NCBI GenBank assembly: GCA_900540175.1
Contig: UQFG01000027.1
Location: 1-7,706 of the forward strand
Direction of reading: 5' to 3'
Origin: an uncultured Mollicutes bacterium
Lineage (GTDB): Bacteria; Bacillota_I; Bacilli_A; Acholeplasmatales; Anaeroplasmataceae
DNA length: 7,706 nucleotides
Below, piece after piece: positions 1 to 6,682 of the stretch (the stretch's first letter is position 1; each line of letters begins with the position of its first letter). Under the pieces are notes generated by a model, which saw only the letters and a program-made list of their open reading frames with translations, made no database searches and was not told the DNA's origin. The position numbers and the translations under genes were made by a program.

Positions 1-523
1 AAAACGTCAGTTGCGAAACACCTTGCTGTTGGGCTTTTTCACTAAGTGATAAAGTAACCGTATACGTTTCACTCGCCCCACTTTGAATCGTATCGGATCC
101 GCTTTCCAAATTTTCGCTGGTTTCAATCACGATCAACTGATTTTCATCGGATTCTACCGTCGCCGCTAGATGAACGTCGATCGATGTACTTTCCGTAAAA
201 TCGTTTTTCACCGTAACCGTTATAACGATTTGGTCGGTGGCTTTTGCGAATGTAAACGCGCTGAACGACACGGTTTCACTTAAATTCTCTTCTCCTGAAG
301 ATGTCGAACCGTTATATGTTTTTTGACTGAATACCGTATTGGAAGCGGTATCGCCGATTTGTTCTTGAATCGTAACCGTCGCAAAAACATCCGTAGCCGA
401 AAACGATAGCGTCGAATTGCCCGCAAACGATACCTTTTTAGCGGCCAAAATACCGACACACATCGTCAACATAACCGCTACCATGGCAGTCAATGTGGAA
501 ATAATTTTAAATTTTCTTTTCAT
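1..523 (-). CDS. Secreted beta-rich surface protein of unknown function (3' end cut by window edge)
   Basis: I translated this open frame by hand. It starts at the ATG at 523-521 and runs uninterrupted for 174 codons off the left edge, so the C-terminus is missing. An AGGAGG Shine-Dalgarno 6 nt upstream supports the start. Residues 1-28 form a signal peptide: basic MKRKFK, then a hydrophobic stretch ending near GILAA. Cys22 follows Met, so it is not a convincing lipobox. The mature part begins KKVSFAGNSTLSFSATDVF and continues with alternating hydrophobic and Thr/Ser-rich strands, which suggests an extracellular beta-sandwich. It contains no further cysteine, no recognised catalytic motif and no visible anchor. 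It has its own promoter and is separated from the upstream operon by a strong terminator, so it need not be functionally linked to it. I do not recognise the family. Small secreted proteins with this N-terminal layout occur in uncultured Bacilli, but that is an impression, not a match. Confidence 0.85.
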   Translation of the reverse strand, partial: MKRKFKIISTLTAMVAVMLTMCVGILAAKKVSFAGNSTLSFSATDVFATVTIQEQIGDTASNTVFSQKTYNGSTSSGEENLSETVSFSAFTFAKATDQIVITVTVKNDFTESTSIDVHLAATVESDENQLIVIETSENLESGSDTIQSGASETYTVTLSLSEKAQQQGVSQLTF

Positions 524-529
524 TTTTAT

Positions 530-535
530 CCTCCT
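530..535 (-). promoter_or_regulatory. Strong Shine-Dalgarno of the left-end secreted protein
   Basis: AGGAGG on the minus strand is followed by ATAAAA and then the ATG at 523. This consensus site at 6-nt spacing fixes the start of the truncated gene and suggests efficient translation. Confidence 0.85.
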
Positions 536-639
536 GATTTCATTTATGTTTTAGAATGAACTCTCTACCAATCTATGCTAATCGGATTGCTTTATAACTT
601 TAAAACAAGTTTTTTCTAAAACACACTTTCCTATTTTTC

Positions 640-668
640 AGTATATCATTTGTGTTAAATTATGTTAC
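640..668 (-). promoter_or_regulatory. Candidate sigma-A promoter for the secreted-protein gene at the left end
   Basis: Read on the minus strand, GTAACA at 668-663 (4 of 6 matches to TTGACA) is separated by exactly 17 nt from TATACT at 645-640 (5 of 6 matches to TATAAT). The -10 is preceded by TGA, giving an extended -10 (TGnTATACT). Transcription would begin near 633 and give a leader of about 110 nt before the ATG at 523. The surrounding 524-766 region is AT-rich and I see no gene, riboswitch core or convincing operator in it. A weaker alternative lies upstream, with TTGTGA at 704-699 and GAATAT at 681-676. Confidence 0.45.
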
Positions 669-766
669 TTAAAAAATATTCTAAAATTAAATTTGTTTTC
701 ACAAACTTCGACAAGTAAAATGAAATAAAAATGAAAAGTCCGTAAAAGAAACGAAGGGATACCAAT

Positions 767-798
767 AAAAAAAGAGATAAGATTTTCATCTTATCTCC
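767..798 (-). terminator. Rho-independent terminator closing the importer/nuclease operon
   Basis: On the minus strand a perfect 10-bp stem (797-788 paired with 783-774, GAGATAAGAT arms as read on the plus strand) encloses a 4-nt loop that reads GAAA, a GNRA-type tetraloop. A G-U pair (798 with 773) can extend the stem. Seven T residues (773-767) follow immediately. It begins 15 nt after the stop codon of the 771-residue lipoprotein. On the plus strand the hairpin is followed by CCTAAAAAG with no T tract, so it should act only on leftward transcription. Confidence 0.93.
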
Positions 799-812
799 TA
801 AAAAGTATCTTT

Positions 813-3128
813 TTAATTGGTTCCTTTTACAACGGAAGCCGCACCGGTAATGTAAACTTGAGCGCCATTATACCAACCCAAGTAGCCGTTAACGGTTACC
901 GTTTCGCCTGCGGTCATCAATGTGGATAAATCAATTCCGTCGGCATTCTGTACAAACGGTTTATCGGAATAAATCTGAATCTTCTTACCGTCTGCAACTT
1001 GTACATAGTAATTGTTGCCGGATTTTACAACTGTACCGGTTACCGATACCGTTGTTGCTTGAAGTCTTACAAACGCATTTGTTGTTAAGTTTTCTTCGCT
1101 GGCTACCAAAGAAGAAATATCCTGATAAGAAACTTGGTAATCCTCTGCTGCCGCTTCTACCAAACTGCAATCGGAAATGGAAGAAACAACATATTCATGT
1201 AAACTTTTGAAAATATCTTTTGTTCCTTTTTTGATGGTTACTTTGTTTCCGACCGCAAAAATCTTATTCCAATCTGCCATTTCAATCTTGCTGGTGAAGA
1301 CATAAATAGTCCCCCCCTCAATTGCCAGACCGGCATAATTTTGTTTTGTACGATCCGAATATTTGTAAGAATAATTACCAACCCAAGTAACCACACCGGT
1401 TACGGAACCGAGATCTGCACCGTCTTCCGCAAAGAAATAGGAATCAAACGGGGTCAATTCTTTTTGAAGAGCCACTTTGATAGCGATGGTTTCGGTTGTA
1501 TCTTTATACGACAAAGTCGCGTTGATTACAACTTCTTTTGAACCGGTTTGCGGAACGGATTTCACATCGAAATACCATTGTTTCGTATTTAACGTTTGAC
1601 CTACTGTGATATAGGTTTGATCGGCTTCGTCTTTTAACGCATAACTGATGGTTGCTGCTGTCTTGGAAGGAGAAGTAATGGTTTCAAAACGTGTTCTGCT
1701 TCCTACGCCACTTTCATCATAAAGCAAGGTAATCTCTTGATTTTGAACATCTTTTTTCAAACTGTCGAATACATCTTTATCGGTCTTTGTCGAAATCTTC
1801 CACTCTACGGTTTTTGCTTCTGCTTCACCTTTGGTAATCGTTGCCGTTAAAGTTGCGCTGGAGGCCGTTGCGTAGTCTACTGTCACATTGAACTGATTGT
1901 TTGTAAGTGAAATTCCAGAGCCTTTAACATCAGATAAAGCATATTCTACCGTACAGCCGTTTTCCGTTTCGGTAAGCAGGGTTACCGGTTGAGAAAGACT
2001 GTCATAGTAAACACTGTTGATGTTTTGATTTTGAACATCAGCTACGGCACCGTTGACACGGTCTTGATCCGTTACCGTTCTGCTGGTTACTTCAATGCTT
2101 TTTGCATCAACCGGACAGATCTGTAAAGCATTGTTTGAAATAGAAGTAAATCCGGATACATTGATCGTATAACCGATTTCCAAATCATCCAAAATCGAAG
2201 AAGGAATGCTTCCCATGTAATTGGATTTAAAGAATACGGAATATTCTTCACCGCCGATGGAAATTCCCATTGTCATTTGACTGGAACTGTAAGTCGGAAG
2301 ACTGGTTACTTTCGCACCGGTTACTTTAACCTTTTGGTTTTGGAACTTGATTACTTCAGGATCCTTTGCTTTCTTACCGGAAACAGATGCGGTAATATCT
2401 TTGTAATCGAACGTTTTTTCTTCGGCATCGGTGATCGAATAATACGTACATCCCGATCCGATTTCCATCCAACCGTTATACGGGGATGTCGTTCCTTCAA
2501 TAGCGATCTTCTTACCGGTCTTAAAGTAAGTATCGAAATCTTCTTGGTTATTTACCTTTACACGGTAAGCATAATAGCCACCGTTTTCATCTTGTAACCA
2601 TACCGAAGCATTTCCGTAAGAAGACGAGAAATCATGAGCCCATGTTACCCAACCTTGAACGACAACTTTAACGCCGCCGGATAACTGAGCATATTGTTCA
2701 TAAGTCTTTAAATCCGCCATAGCATTGACTTCGGCTTGCGTCTTTAACATGGAAACATCTTTTGCCGCAATCTTGAAATCCCATTTTTTGCTTTTCTTTT
2801 CGACTTCCGCCGTTAAAGCAAACGATTGTTCTTTGCCGGTTTGTTCGATTTCGACAACCGTTGTTTTGGATTCTTCGGAAGATACTACTTTGGCATTTTC
2901 CGAATCCGTACTATAAGAAACAACATATTCTTTATTATCGACTTTGATGCTGTATGGAACATCCAAATCACCGGTCAATGATTCTTCTGTTTTTTCATCC
3001 AGTAATAAAGATAACTTTTGAAGCGCCTGTTCACCTACATTGTTGCTGCAGGACGTTACCGAAAAAACCGTAACGCCGCCGACAAACAAGGCTGTAAGTG
3101 CTGTAATACTCTTTCTAAATAGTTTCAT
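813..3128 (-). CDS. Large lipoprotein built from Ig-like and OB-like modules
   Basis: This 771-residue protein starts at an ATG with AAGGGG 6 nt upstream. It has a lipoprotein signal peptide (MKLFRK, hydrophobic core, lipobox VTSC with Cys27), so it should be tethered to the outer face of the membrane. No enzyme signature is visible. From strand patterns I divide it into an Ig-like module (about 35-125), OB-like modules (about 150-232 and 235-348), two consecutive Ig-like modules (about 361-447 and 457-552), and two more OB-like modules (about 555-657 and 660-768). Three of the four OB-like modules end in G-x4-[YS]-N-[GN] (212-219, 326-333, 748-755), a pattern also present twice in the neighbouring nuclease. 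Both central Ig-like modules open with DVQNQ plus E or N and I. It is the last gene of the operon, 21 nt after the nuclease gene. A role in binding nucleic acid or glycan at the surface is inference. The domain limits are approximate and only the lipoprotein call is firm. Confidence 0.85.
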   Translation of the reverse strand: MKLFRKSITALTALFVGGVTVFSVTSCSNNVGEQALQKLSLLLDEKTEESLTGDLDVPYSIKVDNKEYVVSYSTDSENAKVVSSEESKTTVVEIEQTGKEQSFALTAEVEKKSKKWDFKIAAKDVSMLKTQAEVNAMADLKTYEQYAQLSGGVKVVVQGWVTWAHDFSSSYGNASVWLQDENGGYYAYRVKVNNQEDFDTYFKTGKKIAIEGTTSPYNGWMEIGSGCTYYSITDAEEKTFDYKDITASVSGKKAKDPEVIKFQNQKVKVTGAKVTSLPTYSSSQMTMGISIGGEEYSVFFKSNYMGSIPSSILDDLEIGYTINVSGFTSISNNALQICPVDAKSIEVTSRTVTDQDRVNGAVADVQNQNINSVYYDSLSQPVTLLTETENGCTVEYALSDVKGSGISLTNNQFNVTVDYATASSATLTATITKGEAEAKTVEWKISTKTDKDVFDSLKKDVQNQEITLLYDESGVGSRTRFETITSPSKTAATISYALKDEADQTYITVGQTLNTKQWYFDVKSVPQTGSKEVVINATLSYKDTTETIAIKVALQKELTPFDSYFFAEDGADLGSVTGVVTWVGNYSYKYSDRTKQNYAGLAIEGGTIYVFTSKIEMADWNKIFAVGNKVTIKKGTKDIFKSLHEYVVSSISDCSLVEAAAEDYQVSYQDISSLVASEENLTTNAFVRLQATTVSVTGTVVKSGNNYYVQVADGKKIQIYSDKPFVQNADGIDLSTLMTAGETVTVNGYLGWYNGAQVYITGAASVVKGTN
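1311..1317 (-). repeat. Seven-base homopolymer (G7 on the coding strand) within the lipoprotein gene
   Basis: Seven consecutive C residues on the plus strand read as GAG GGG GGG in the coding strand (Glu604-Gly605-Gly606). It is the most prominent G/C homopolymer I noticed, in an otherwise AT-leaning gene. A one-base slip would shift the frame after about 606 residues and remove the last OB-like modules. Seven bases is short for an efficient contingency locus, so a regulatory role is speculative. Confidence 0.4.
1473..2048 (-). repeat. Tandem diverged Ig-like module pair inside the 771-residue lipoprotein
   Basis: Two adjacent protein segments (residues about 361-447, nt 2048-1788, and 457-552, nt 1760-1473) share an opening DVQNQ-[NE]-I. 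This is followed by a Tyr-Asp element, a YAL strand (396-398 and 496-498) and an N/A-T-L/I strand near the end (ATLTATI and INATLSY). The shared start is visible in the DNA as two copies of gattttgaacatc on the plus strand, near 1740 and 2027. The remaining DNA has diverged, so this is an old protein-level duplication and not a recent DNA repeat. The fold assignment is a pattern judgement. Confidence 0.45.
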
Positions 3129-3149
3129 ACTTTTCCCCTTGTCCTTATT

Positions 3150-4412
3150 TTATTGAAATACCACATCACCGACTGCCACAACCAAAATCTGGACTTTTCC
3201 ATTATACGTTGTAACAATGCCCGTAACGCTTTCCATAGACTTATTCCTAAAAAACTCTTCCGTAACAGGATTTCCCTGATCATATAAAGCCGATGTCCTC
3301 AATTGGACGTCCCCTTTCGGCGATAGGCAAGTAATCGTCATTTGCTGAGCAATGGTATCCACAACAAAATCATCACTTGTATAAATACTTGAAACTTCCA
3401 AATCGGAAATCGTAACCAATGTTCTGATTTTTTGATCCTTTAACGTTTCAGCTGTTACTTCAATCGGTGTTACTTCTTGATCTTTCGCCAAAACACGAAC
3501 GTATTTCGCATACTTTGAAGAAGTGCTTCCCTCTTCAAACAAGTCGTACATACAACCAGAAATCTGATACATTCCGTTATATACTTGAACAAAACCGTGA
3601 ACACGTAATTTATATCCGCGTCTGAACGCATAAGGCAGCATGGCATCATATCCCAAATAAACCAGCATTCCGTAAGTGGTTCCGTCTACTTCGTTTTGAA
3701 CATACGCATAGTTGTTGTCCACACGGGCAACGACTGCCTCGAAATTGACCCGTCTTCCCAAATAATTTTCGGCATTTTCATAAACATCTTTGATGGTCAG
3801 TTCCACACCGTCAGAATCATCGTAGTCGGGATCTTTTTCACTGGACCAAACATGCAGTTTTTGTTTCATGGCCTGTGTTGCCGCCGCATTGAAATCGTCT
3901 TGATATTTGGAACCTTCCGTTACTTTCGATTTGGAAAAACCGTTTTGAACCAGTTCCAAATTAAGATTTCTGAATTCGGACTGTTCGTCCATTCGGTACC
4001 AAACAAACGCCATATACCGCGATCCGGTCGTATCCACTTCGGCTTTTTTTCCATCGCTTGCTTCCAATACGATGGTTTCCGCATTATCCAAAATATTTCC
4101 GGTAAAGTTAGAAGCGGCTTTTCCCCACGCCTCGATTTGACCGGTCGATTCCGGTGTATCGACGGACGTAAAACGAATCTTTACTTCGGTATTACCGCTT
4201 AAAAACCAAGCCGTATCTCCGTCGACCTTTTCGTATAACGTCACTTCGCCGATTCCGTCTTTTACAAACTCTTTTCCCGCAAAATCGTTCGTTAACTTCA
4301 ATTTAGACGTATAATCCACTGTTTTATCGCCACAGGAAAATAAAATCAATCCCATGGCGAACAACAATAAAACGCCTAATCCTTTTTGAACGTACTTCAT
4401 AGTCTGATACAC
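3150..4412 (-). CDS. Surface thermonuclease (staphylococcal-nuclease-like) lipoprotein with OB-like tail
   Basis: The 420-residue product has a signal peptide with lipobox LFSC (Cys27), placing it on the outer membrane face. Residues about 54-195 form a staphylococcal nuclease domain: V-DGDT (64-67), the R80 strand, VDTPE (84-88), GSRYMAFVW (130-138), LVQNGFSK (154-161) and a KLHVWSS end (185-191). By family knowledge, D66, D85 and T86 correspond to the calcium ligands D21, D40 and T41. R80, E88 and R132 correspond to catalytic R35, E43 and R87. All are present, so a calcium-dependent DNA/RNA nuclease is expected. Two OB-like modules follow (about 203-290 and 320-420), each ending G-x4-YNG (273-280, 398-405). 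I use the GTG start at 4412 because AAGG lies 7 nt upstream. An ATG at 4400 (Met5) is possible but has no Shine-Dalgarno nearby. The gene starts 2 nt after the binding-protein stop codon, so it is cotranscribed with the importer. Family assignment is firm; the biological substrate is inferred. Confidence 0.92.
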   Translation of the reverse strand: MYQTMKYVQKGLGVLLLFAMGLILFSCGDKTVDYTSKLKLTNDFAGKEFVKDGIGEVTLYEKVDGDTAWFLSGNTEVKIRFTSVDTPESTGQIEAWGKAASNFTGNILDNAETIVLEASDGKKAEVDTTGSRYMAFVWYRMDEQSEFRNLNLELVQNGFSKSKVTEGSKYQDDFNAAATQAMKQKLHVWSSEKDPDYDDSDGVELTIKDVYENAENYLGRRVNFEAVVARVDNNYAYVQNEVDGTTYGMLVYLGYDAMLPYAFRRGYKLRVHGFVQVYNGMYQISGCMYDLFEEGSTSSKYAKYVRVLAKDQEVTPIEVTAETLKDQKIRTLVTISDLEVSSIYTSDDFVVDTIAQQMTITCLSPKGDVQLRTSALYDQGNPVTEEFFRNKSMESVTGIVTTYNGKVQILVVAVGDVVFQ

Positions 4413-4414
4413 AT

Positions 4415-5743
4415 TTAAGCCTTACAGTTATTGATTGCGTCTTTAAATGCTCTGTCAATATCCGTTCCTCTTAAAACATTGACAATCAAATTACCAACTT
4501 CATCACGAGCCGTAGAAGAACCCATAAATGCAGGCGATACGAAATAGTTGTCTACCAATGTTCTGGATACGCTTGCCGATAAAGCCGTAACGTTTTGGCT
4601 TTCAACTGTAGCAAACGATTCATCGGCACCGGCTAAGAATGTTTTATAAACGGCATTGTCGTAAACCGATTCCAATACCGGGTTATAACCGGAAGCCATA
4701 GAGAATTTCGCTTGGAATTCCGTTGTCAATAAGTAATCTTTCATGAAAAGCCAAGTCATTTTCATTTTTTCTTCGTTACCCGGTTGGTTGAGCATTGCAA
4801 GAGAAGGTCCTTGAGAAATACATTTCAAACTTTCTGTTGCCGTCGATCCGGATTTTACGAAGGTAGGAATCGGCGCGATGCCTACTTCAAATGCTTTTCC
4901 GGAAGGTTTTTGATGGTTTGCACCACCGGTCGAACCGATCGACATATAACTCTTTTGACCGCTTGTACTTACAAACAACGAAGATGTATAGGTTTCCAAG
5001 ATTGTTCGGGTTGTACAATAACCTTTGTCAAACCATTCTTCAAGCATCGCTACGGTTTCTCTGTTTTGAGCGTTGTCGAACAGATAATGTTCACCGGTCG
5101 CGGAAGTATAAGCGGCACCTTTTTGTTCGGCTGTCGTGATAAAGAAGTTGGCTTCGGAGTCGATTCCAAGCGGAAAAGAATCTTTATAACGCAACTTGAT
5201 GATCCGACAAACTTCTTCCATTTTTTCCCAAGTAGTCGGAACTTCCAGTCCTTCATCGTCAAAGAATGTCTTATTATAATAGAGTACTTCTGTAGATTTA
5301 GAGAACGGTAACGAATACATCTTATCATCTCCGAAAGACGCACCTTCATTGTAGAAACCTTCAATAAAATCGTCTTTTTGAGCCTGAGTAAAGCCTACTT
5401 CGGGGTCATTGATGTATTTGTTCAAATCAACAACAACACCAGCCTGATTGTACGTGGCAATGTGATCCGGATAACAGTAAACCAAACTCGGGTTATTTCC
5501 GGCAGCAATATAGGCAATGGTTTGATTCCGAACATCGTCGTAACCGCCTACCTGTAAATGCTCGATTTCCCAGCCCGGGTTATCTTCTTCGAATTGATCG
5601 ACAGCCGGTTGTAACACTTGCTGTAAAGAATCACCCATGGTATGCCAGAATACAATGATGTGGCTGTAATCTTTAGAAGTACAAGAACTTAAAGATAATC
5701 CAGCTACGGCTGCTATTAAAGCACCAAATAATTTCTTTTTCAT
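4415..5743 (-). CDS. ABC importer family-1 solute-binding lipoprotein (UgpB-like)
   Basis: A 442-residue extracellular solute-binding protein that would capture substrate and deliver it to the two permeases encoded just upstream. The signal peptide MKKKLFGALIAAV ends in lipobox LSSC, with Cys21 as the lipidated residue. Family-1 signatures are clear: IIVFWHTMGDSL near 29-40 (close to the FWHSM opening of UgpB), AGNNPSLVY (81-89), KMYSLPFSKSTEVLYYN (141-157) followed by VPTTWEKMEEV, and near the C-terminal end a QGPSLAM strand (311-317) and a SGYNPV motif (351-356). The length is normal for the family. The frame stays open upstream to 5863, but that extension lies inside the permease gene and lacks a signal sequence. 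AAGGAG 5 nt before the ATG at 5743 decides the start. The gap to the permease stop is 25 nt. A sugar, glycerophosphodiester or nucleic-acid breakdown product could be the ligand, and the sequence does not settle which. Confidence 0.93.
   Translation of the reverse strand: MKKKLFGALIAAVAGLSLSSCTSKDYSHIIVFWHTMGDSLQQVLQPAVDQFEEDNPGWEIEHLQVGGYDDVRNQTIAYIAAGNNPSLVYCYPDHIATYNQAGVVVDLNKYINDPEVGFTQAQKDDFIEGFYNEGASFGDDKMYSLPFSKSTEVLYYNKTFFDDEGLEVPTTWEKMEEVCRIIKLRYKDSFPLGIDSEANFFITTAEQKGAAYTSATGEHYLFDNAQNRETVAMLEEWFDKGYCTTRTILETYTSSLFVSTSGQKSYMSIGSTGGANHQKPSGKAFEVGIAPIPTFVKSGSTATESLKCISQGPSLAMLNQPGNEEKMKMTWLFMKDYLLTTEFQAKFSMASGYNPVLESVYDNAVYKTFLAGADESFATVESQNVTALSASVSRTLVDNYFVSPAFMGSSTARDEVGNLIVNVLRGTDIDRAFKDAINNCKA
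4420..4423 (-). promoter_or_regulatory. Shine-Dalgarno favouring a GTG start for the nuclease gene
   Basis: AAGG, inside the last codons of the binding-protein gene, lies 7 nt before GTG at 4412-4410. The only other in-frame candidate, ATG at 4400, would be 19 nt away. The site overlaps the upstream coding sequence, so translation of the nuclease may be coupled to that of the binding protein. Confidence 0.5.
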
Positions 5744-5748
5744 GTTTT

Positions 5749-5754
5749 CTCCTT
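5749..5754 (-). promoter_or_regulatory. Shine-Dalgarno that sets the binding-protein start
   Basis: AAGGAG sits 5 nt before the ATG at 5743, within the short gap after the permease stop. It chooses this ATG over the 40-codon longer open frame that begins inside the permease gene. Confidence 0.85.
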
Positions 5755-5768
5755 TTTGTTTTCTTTTT

Positions 5769-6668
5769 TTATCCCTTTGTACCCGATCTGGAAACACCGC
5801 GCATAATGTATTTTCTAAAGAAAATGAACACCACGAATAACGGTAACGAAACAATAACCACACCGGCCATCCTCATCGGCTGATGGACCATGTTCGTTTC
5901 CGGATCCGTAAAAGAAAGGGTCAACCAGTTTGTAATCATCTGCATCGGTCGAACACCGTTTCCTCCCGGGGTATTTACCAAACGAGGCCAAATATATGAA
6001 TTCCATGAACCCATCAATTTCAAAATCGTAATTGATGTAATGGTTGGCATGGAAAGCGGGACCATAACTTTCCAAAGATACTTCATATCCGTCGTTCCGT
6101 CTACTTTTGCCGCATAGTACAGTTCGTTTGGAATCTGCCTGAAACTGTTTCTGAGCAAGTAAACATAAAAGACACTGACAACAAACGGCAAAATCAAGAC
6201 AATATACGAATTTTGCCATTGTAAATTCATAATCGTAATCAAGTTGGTGATTTGGAACAATTCACCCGGTACCATCATCGTTGCCATCAACAAACTGAAC
6301 AACAACTCTTTTCCGCGGAAATTCAGTCTTGCGAAAGCGAACGCCGCGAAAATCGTTATAAAGATTCCAAGAACGGTCGAGGTAATGCCGACGATAACCG
6401 TATTGAGCAAATACGCACCGAAATTGGATGTGTTGATCGCATTATAGTAGTTTTCCCAGTGGATTTCCGTCGGGAAAAACGTCTGTGGATTTTGATTGGT
6501 ATAATCGTAAAAACTCTTTAAAGAAGTATTGATCATCCAGTAAAAAGGAAACAACGTCGAAATCGCCATGATAATCAAAAACGCATAAATCAACGTTTTG
6601 GAAATCACACCGAATACTTTTTGTTTTTTCAAAACCTTTTGGGCATTAAACGTTTGTGTATTTTCCAT
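5769..6668 (-). CDS. ABC importer inner-membrane permease, UgpE/MalG type
   Basis: The second membrane subunit of the importer, 299 residues from the chosen start. It has six likely transmembrane segments (about residues 27-48, 86-113, 124-148, 156-174, 207-222 and 267-287), counted from the ATG at 6674. The cytoplasmic coupling loop reads YAAKVDGTTDMKYLWKVMVP (187-206), the EAA motif that contacts the ATPase; the usual Glu is Tyr but the conserved Gly (193) is kept. The end KYIMRGVSRSGTKG matches the usual tail of UgpE-type permeases. Two ATGs compete: AGGAGG lies 2 nt before ATG 6674 and 8 nt before ATG 6668, and I choose 6668 for its normal spacing. The gene follows the UgpA-like gene by a few bases. 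The family is certain; the transported compound is not. Confidence 0.93.
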   Translation of the reverse strand: MENTQTFNAQKVLKKQKVFGVISKTLIYAFLIIMAISTLFPFYWMINTSLKSFYDYTNQNPQTFFPTEIHWENYYNAINTSNFGAYLLNTVIVGITSTVLGIFITIFAAFAFARLNFRGKELLFSLLMATMMVPGELFQITNLITIMNLQWQNSYIVLILPFVVSVFYVYLLRNSFRQIPNELYYAAKVDGTTDMKYLWKVMVPLSMPTITSITILKLMGSWNSYIWPRLVNTPGGNGVRPMQMITNWLTLSFTDPETNMVHQPMRMAGVVIVSLPLFVVFIFFRKYIMRGVSRSGTKG

Positions 6669-6676
6669 TGCCATGC

Positions 6677-6682
6677 CCTCCT
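6677..6682 (-). promoter_or_regulatory. Shine-Dalgarno overlapping the upstream permease stop codon
   Basis: AGGAGG shares its first two bases with the TAG stop (6683-6681) of the upstream permease gene. A ribosome terminating there covers the site, which favours coupled and near-equimolar synthesis of the two permease subunits. The 8-nt distance to ATG 6668 supports that start over ATG 6674. Confidence 0.75.

Noticed and set aside
555..566. 12-mer aatgaactctct, also present at 6686-6697
   Set aside because: One copy is in a leader and the other spans the end of the UgpA-like permease coding sequence. There is no symmetry or further copy, so chance is the simplest explanation.
676..704. Alternative promoter TTGTGA-17-GAATAT on the minus strand
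   Set aside because: The -10 matches consensus at only 3 of 6 positions (TAGAAT is better but gives 15-nt spacing). The extended -10 at 640-668 is clearly superior.
3696..4202. Plus-strand open frame of 168 codons
   Set aside because: It is antisense to the nuclease domain, whose motifs and catalytic residues are clear on the minus strand. The translated product is low-information and Ile/Phe-rich.
4784..5311. Plus-strand open frame of 175 codons
   Set aside because: It lies antisense inside the binding-protein gene, has a Cys/Arg/Phe-rich composition with no family resemblance, and has no ribosome binding site I would trust. It is a shadow of the real gene.
5744..5863. N-terminal 40-codon extension of the binding-protein open frame
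   Set aside because: It overlaps the permease coding sequence, lacks a signal sequence and would bury the lipoprotein signal. The ATG at 5743 has AAGGAG at correct spacing.
5815..6219. Second minus-strand open frame of 134 codons
   Set aside because: It is in another frame within the UgpE-like permease, whose own frame carries the EAA loop, the membrane segments and the family tail.
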